Assembly (NCBI GenBank): GCA_031256575.1
Contig: JAIRQI010000098.1
Location: 1 to 18,153 of the forward strand
Origin: Coriobacteriales bacterium
GTDB taxonomy: Bacteria; Actinomycetota; Coriobacteriia; Coriobacteriales; UBA8131
Reading direction: 5' to 3'
DNA: 18,153 nt
Position numbers and translations under genes: made by a program. Each line of letters opens with the position of its first letter. Within the stretch, counting starts at the first letter, position 1. The notes under the pieces were generated by a model. The model was not told the origin of the DNA. It worked only from the letters and a program-made list of their open reading frames with translations, and ran no database searches. Below are positions 14,898-18,153 of the stretch, piece by piece.

Positions 14898-15551
14898 ATG
14901 TCCAAATCCGACACGAAAAAACGCATCCAGAATGCCGCGTCTGAGCTCTTCTACCAAAACGGTTATAGCGAGACCACCGTGGCGGAGATAATCGAGTACT
15001 CCCAGACTAACAAAGGCAGCTTCTATCACCACTTCGATGACAAGCCCCACCTAGGCTACGACATCTACCAGGGCATGCTGAAAGCCATCGACGACTGCAT
15101 TCGGAACCTCTACCCTGCCGCACAAACCATAGACCGTTTCTTTCTGCAGGAATGCCTGTTTTGGCGTCTGCTATTCCAAGAGCCGCAGATTCGCCGCTTT
15201 GCCGCCGGATTGCTCACGGTTTGCAGCATCGACTTGAAAGCCGAGTTCTTCGATGCCATCCTCGACCTCTCCAGCGTTGACCTGAGCACCCGTGAGTTGC
15301 TGATGATTCAGGGTGTGGAGCTCTCAGTACGTTGCTGGTTTACCGCCTACGTCCATAATATTATCGAGCGACTGCGCGAAGAAGAATTGGTCTCTTTCTA
15401 CCTGCGCAGCTGGCTTGGCCTCTACCATATACCACCAGATGTCGTGGACAGCTACCTGACAACCACCAATAGATTGATGTGTAGCTTGAGTATCGATAAC
15501 GATATCTTCCAGGTCTCGGTGCAGTTTACTGAAGATAAACCCTCCCTTTGA
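14898..15551 (+). CDS. TetR-family transcriptional regulator (first)
   Basis: The protein has 217 residues. The ATG at 14898 has AAGGAG 6 nt upstream. The N-terminal helix-turn-helix reads IQNAASELFYQNGYSETTVA, then EIIEYSQTNKGSFYHHFDDK (about residues 10-50), a standard TetR DNA-binding domain with the recognition-helix pattern KGSFYHHF. The C-terminal ligand domain is not assignable. It is divergent from the DUF2284 gene across 141 bp, a common layout for a local repressor and its target. The 12-bp-period repeat over the DUF2284 promoter is a possible binding site. Confidence 0.92.
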   Translation: MSKSDTKKRIQNAASELFYQNGYSETTVAEIIEYSQTNKGSFYHHFDDKPHLGYDIYQGMLKAIDDCIRNLYPAAQTIDRFFLQECLFWRLLFQEPQIRRFAAGLLTVCSIDLKAEFFDAILDLSSVDLSTRELLMIQGVELSVRCWFTAYVHNIIERLREEELVSFYLRSWLGLYHIPPDVVDSYLTTTNRLMCSLSIDNDIFQVSVQFTEDKPSL

Positions 15552-15671
15552 GCTGATAGAAACAACCAGAAAGGAAGCACGAGGCCTCTTAATCCGGTTT
15601 TAAGTATGTCGGTTGGTTTTTTTCATGGACGCAACAAGGGGTGGTGCGTTCACATTTATAGACAACCCTGC

Positions 15672-15700
15672 TTGTTTGCCTCCTCGATACTACCTAACAT
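15672..15700 (+). promoter_or_regulatory. Predicted promoter of the second tetR-clbS operon
   Basis: TTGTTT (15672-15677), a 17-bp spacer and TAACAT (15695-15700) form a promoter whose -10 is the first six bases of a palindrome, exactly as at the URO-D-like gene. The start codon is 63 bp downstream of the -10. Confidence 0.55.
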
Positions 15701-15716
15701 GTTTCCTAACATGTTA
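15695..15716. promoter_or_regulatory. Tandem-palindrome operator of the second tetR gene
   Basis: TAACATGTTT (15695-15704) and the perfect palindrome TAACATGTTA (15707-15716) are separated by CC, giving a 12-bp period. Two adjacent palindromes covering the -10 suggest cooperative binding of two TetR dimers and autoregulation. The half-site TAAC/TACC resembles that before the URO-D-like gene. Confidence 0.75.
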
Positions 15717-15763
15717 TGATGATGATATTCTATTACAAACTAGCGTAAGAAAGAGTAGGTTTA

Positions 15764-16426
15764 ATGGATACCAAAACCAGAATCACCCAAGCAGCAGCCC
15801 GACTGTTCTTCAAGAATGGTTATGCGAAAACAACAATGCGAGCTATCGGTGAAGAGGTAGGTATCTCACACGTCAGCATTCTCAGCCACTTCAACAACAA
15901 AGCCGACATCGCTTCCACCACCTGGTGGAACTACATCAGAGGCCTCCAGTTGAAATGTGATCAGATAATCAGCGAGCTTCCCCCACCCTATCAGCAAAAC
16001 GCAGAGTACTACCGCCAGATACTCTGGTGGACCTTGCACTACAAACTGCTCAGTGATAATCAGGCTTTCAGGGAGTTCTTCATCTCCTTCACCCATGAAG
16101 GCCCGGTGATGACAGCCCAACAAATCCACCAGTCAGTCTTACTCGAGAACGGCATGCAGCTGCTTACGATAGAAAAGTCGGACGAGTTCGTGACGAACAA
16201 CCTGATAACTGCCATCGATGCCAGCTTAGCCAGCTTGATTGGCTTCAGTATGATCGACTACGTGCAAGCCGCTCAGAAAATAATCTTGATTAGCAAAGCC
16301 ATCGGTAATCTACCCATCGACTTGCCGACGACTGAAGAGATTCAAGCTTTTGCGGATAAGTACGTAGCTGCTGTTCAAGTAGATATACTGAACGAGTTTC
16401 TATTAGCCGATGCCTCAGGAGAGTAA
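15764..16426 (+). CDS. TetR-family transcriptional regulator (second)
   Basis: The protein has 220 residues. The N-terminus reads TRITQAAARLFFKNGYAKTT then MRAIGEEVGISHVSILSHFN, a clear TetR helix-turn-helix; the recognition helix is SHVSILSHF. The ATG at 15764 has a weak AAAGAG site. The stop is 2 bp before the clbS-like gene, whose ribosome binding site lies in the end of this gene, so the two are co-transcribed. Its promoter is covered by two palindromes, so it most likely represses itself and the clbS-like gene. Related palindromes suggest that the URO-D-like gene is a further target. The ligand is unknown. Confidence 0.92.
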   Translation: MDTKTRITQAAARLFFKNGYAKTTMRAIGEEVGISHVSILSHFNNKADIASTTWWNYIRGLQLKCDQIISELPPPYQQNAEYYRQILWWTLHYKLLSDNQAFREFFISFTHEGPVMTAQQIHQSVLLENGMQLLTIEKSDEFVTNNLITAIDASLASLIGFSMIDYVQAAQKIILISKAIGNLPIDLPTTEEIQAFADKYVAAVQVDILNEFLLADASGE

Positions 16427-16428
16427 CG

Positions 16429-16971
16429 ATGCCCCGACCGCAAACAAAGTCCGAACTGATAGCCGCTGCAGATAGCCAATGGAACAAGATGTGGCAGCTA
16501 ATTGATTCTCTGCCCGATGCAGTACGGGCAGCGTCCTTCGATTTCGGAGCTGGTGCCAAGCTGAAAGAAGCTCACTGGCATCGCGACCTGAACCTGCGAG
16601 ACGTACTGGTGCATCTTTACGAATGGCACCAGCTGCTCTTGGACTGGGTAGCCAGCAATACCAGTGGCAACAGCGCACCCTTCTTACCTGCTCCCTACAC
16701 CTGGAAAACCTACGCCGATATGAATGTAGGTTTCTGGCAAAAACACCAAAATACCTCATATAACGATTCTCTAACCATGCTTCAAGACAGTCATCAGAAG
16801 GTCATGGTTATGATTGCTGGCTTCACTGACGAGGAACTATTCGAAAAAAAGCATTTCACCTGGACTGGCACCAGCTCGCTAGGTAGCTACTGTGTCTCAT
16901 CCACAGCCAGCCATTACGACTGGGCCATCAAGAAAATCAAGCTGCATGCTAAGACCTGTCAGTTGAGCTAG
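16429..16971 (+). CDS. ClbS/DfsB-family four-helix bundle protein
   Basis: The protein has 180 residues, the family length. It starts MPRPQTKSELIAAADSQWNK and ends with the diagnostic SSTASHYDWAIKKIKLH; other family stretches are LNLRDVLVHLYEWHQLLLDW (55-74) and PAPYTWKTYADMN (88-100). The family includes ClbS, the colibactin self-resistance protein of E. coli, which hydrolyses the cyclopropane warhead; most homologues have no known substrate. The preceding TetR gene ends 2 bp upstream, and AGGAGAG provides the ribosome binding site. The co-transcription implies that a small molecule sensed by TetR induces it. No colibactin-like synthesis genes are in the window, so any protective role would be against outside compounds. 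It could also be a DinB-like metal-dependent thiol S-transferase relative. Confidence 0.88.
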   Translation: MPRPQTKSELIAAADSQWNKMWQLIDSLPDAVRAASFDFGAGAKLKEAHWHRDLNLRDVLVHLYEWHQLLLDWVASNTSGNSAPFLPAPYTWKTYADMNVGFWQKHQNTSYNDSLTMLQDSHQKVMVMIAGFTDEELFEKKHFTWTGTSSLGSYCVSSTASHYDWAIKKIKLHAKTCQLS

Positions 16972-17038
16972 CATTTCGGCTTCTGGGTAGTCTGGGTTGT
17001 CTGATGCGATGGTTCGGCTGGCTGTATTGGAGAGGTTT

Positions 17039-18153
17039 GTGAGACAGGACCTGCAAGAAGTCAGCGTCCAGCAGATTAGGAGCTTCAGGCTACGCTCTCA
17101 TCACCTGGATGCTATTTATTCTGCCGCTGATGTCGAAGAGATTGCTGGAGCCTCAGGGATAATCAATTCTCCACCTGGCTCATGGGAAACTGCTATGCAT
17201 GTCCGGGTACCCAGTCTGACCTTAAGCGATATCGAAAGCCTCTTGAACACCAAGAAGTCATTAGTCCAAGCCTGGAGCTTGCGCGGAGCTCCGGCGATTT
17301 TCCCAGTTACTGATAGTGGTGCTTTTCTCTCGGCGCTGGTTGCGAAACCGGGTGAATCCTGGATTTATACCAAGGGTATCAAGCTGGCCCTGGATTTTCT
17401 GCAAACCGAGTTCGATACGCTCTTTACGTTGATGCTGCAAGTGATACCCCAGCTAGACAATCTGACAGTCACCAGTAAAAGCCAACTAGACCGCACCATC
17501 GCCAAATGGATGCAGCCGCTATTGCCGCCAGCCCTGCAAAATCTATGGAATGAGCCTTCCATGTATGGCTACTCCGAGAGCCAGATCGTCGGCGATTCGG
17601 TCGTGTCTTTCATGTTACGGCCTTGCGCTTTTCTGGGCTTGGTGGTCTTTGCCGACCGCCAAGGCATCAGCCCGACCTTTACGTCCTACAAAAACTGGGT
17701 AGGTCAGGCTTTAGTAGCAGATGCCGAGACTGAAAAGCAACTGGTACGCAAGTTTTTACACTGTTATGGGCCAGCCACAGTCGGCATGCTGGTCAGCTGG
17801 TTGGGTTGCTCTGGCCAGCAAGGCAGGCGCCTCTGGCAAACAGTCGCAGACGAAATCGAACCAGTCAAGTCGCTCGACAAGAAAGCCTATATTCTCTCTG
17901 TGGATAAAGACCAATTGTTCTCCGAACCTTCATTCACCCGCGAGTTATTGCTGCTGGGCGGCCATGACCCCTATCTCGACTGTCGTGACCGACTGGCTTT
18001 GCTAGCTGACCAATCTCACAATCAGCAAGTCTGGCGAACAGTTACCAGCCCCGGAGCCGTGCTGCAACAAGGAGAGATAATCGGCATCTGGACAGGCCGC
18101 AAGAAGAGTAAAGGTATAGAAGCTAAAATCTCTCTGTGGGAGAAAACTAAGAA
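17039..18153 (+). CDS. Winged-helix DNA-binding protein of the AlkZ/YcaQ (HTH_42) family, 3' end missing
   Basis: 371 codons are open to the right edge of the window. The chosen start is GTG 17039 with GGAG at 17029-17032; an in-frame ATG at 17009 lacks a site. Family blocks are visible: VSVQQIRSFRLRSHHLD near the N-terminus, INSPPGSWETAMHVRVPSL (about 43-61), VQAWSLRGAPAIFPVTDSGA (about 76-95), HCYGPATVGMLVSWLGCSG and LLLGGHDPYLDCRDRLALL (H309, Y312), then GAVLQQGEIIGIWTGR. Members are winged-helix proteins; the AlkZ/YcaQ branch are DNA glycosylases that remove bulky adducts and cross-links using a Q-x-Q/D motif. Here the expected place of that motif reads SGIINSPPG without glutamine, so catalysis is doubtful. 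It follows the clbS-like gene by 67 bp with no terminator seen, so it may belong to the same operon. Confidence 0.75.
   Translation, partial: MRQDLQEVSVQQIRSFRLRSHHLDAIYSAADVEEIAGASGIINSPPGSWETAMHVRVPSLTLSDIESLLNTKKSLVQAWSLRGAPAIFPVTDSGAFLSALVAKPGESWIYTKGIKLALDFLQTEFDTLFTLMLQVIPQLDNLTVTSKSQLDRTIAKWMQPLLPPALQNLWNEPSMYGYSESQIVGDSVVSFMLRPCAFLGLVVFADRQGISPTFTSYKNWVGQALVADAETEKQLVRKFLHCYGPATVGMLVSWLGCSGQQGRRLWQTVADEIEPVKSLDKKAYILSVDKDQLFSEPSFTRELLLLGGHDPYLDCRDRLALLADQSHNQQVWRTVTSPGAVLQQGEIIGIWTGRKKSKGIEAKISLWEKTK

Noticed and set aside
15552..15671. Possible terminator of the first tetR gene near the seven-T run at 15618-15624
   Set aside because: The candidate arms (AACAACC and GGTTGGTTT) pair with several mismatches over a long loop, so no convincing stem could be drawn.

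Overview
The window carries 13 protein-coding genes, two of them cut by the window ends. It looks like the chromosome of an anaerobic actinobacterium, most likely class Coriobacteriia (Eggerthella/Slackia/Olsenella relatives). This is inferred from moderate GC content, strong AAGGAG-type ribosome binding sites, a small membrane-anchored multiheme cytochrome with a CX3CH first haem motif, and a uroporphyrinogen-decarboxylase-fold protein next to a DUF2284 protein. The taxon was not tested by any search. No phage, insertion sequence, CRISPR array, tRNA or rRNA was seen.

Layout. 1-1476 (minus): the end of a surface-glycan locus, a DegT-type sugar aminotransferase followed by a phosphoglycosyl transferase that runs off the window. 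1543-6911 (plus): a heterodimeric ABC exporter operon of two genes overlapping by 1-4 nt, with a predicted promoter, a terminator-like hairpin just before the first gene, and a bidirectional terminator after the second. The first subunit has a large extracytoplasmic insertion with 36-bp coding repeats; the second has a ~230-residue Gly/Pro-rich N-terminal extension. 6965-10881 (minus): a divergent D-Ala-D-Ala ligase-like ATP-grasp enzyme, a class I/II aminotransferase, a small ORF with an HxxEH motif, and a secreted RlpA-like double-psi beta-barrel protein. 11323-12048 (plus): a pentahaem cytochrome anchored by one N-terminal helix. 12215-14756 (minus): a CmpB-type membrane protein, a URO-D/MtaA-like protein and a DUF2284 cysteine-rich protein. 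14898-18153 (plus): a TetR regulator, a second TetR regulator in an operon with a ClbS/DfsB-type protein, and a winged-helix AlkZ/YcaQ-like protein that runs off the end.

Most interesting structure. The promoter of the URO-D-like gene and the promoter of the second TetR gene share one architecture: a -35 box, a 17-bp spacer, then two 10-bp palindromes with a 12-bp period, where the first six bases of the first palindrome form the -10 box. The palindromes are TACCATGGTA (twice) and TAACATGTTT/TAACATGTTA, fitting TAMCATGKTA apart from one end base. This suggests that the second TetR protein, or a close relative, represses both its own tetR-clbS operon and the URO-D-like gene. A strong promoter for the DUF2284 gene also carries a 12-bp-period repeat over its -10. 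The 12.9-18.1 kb region may therefore be one inducible module linking a methyltransferase-like protein with genotoxin-protection-type proteins. This is a hypothesis from sequence only.
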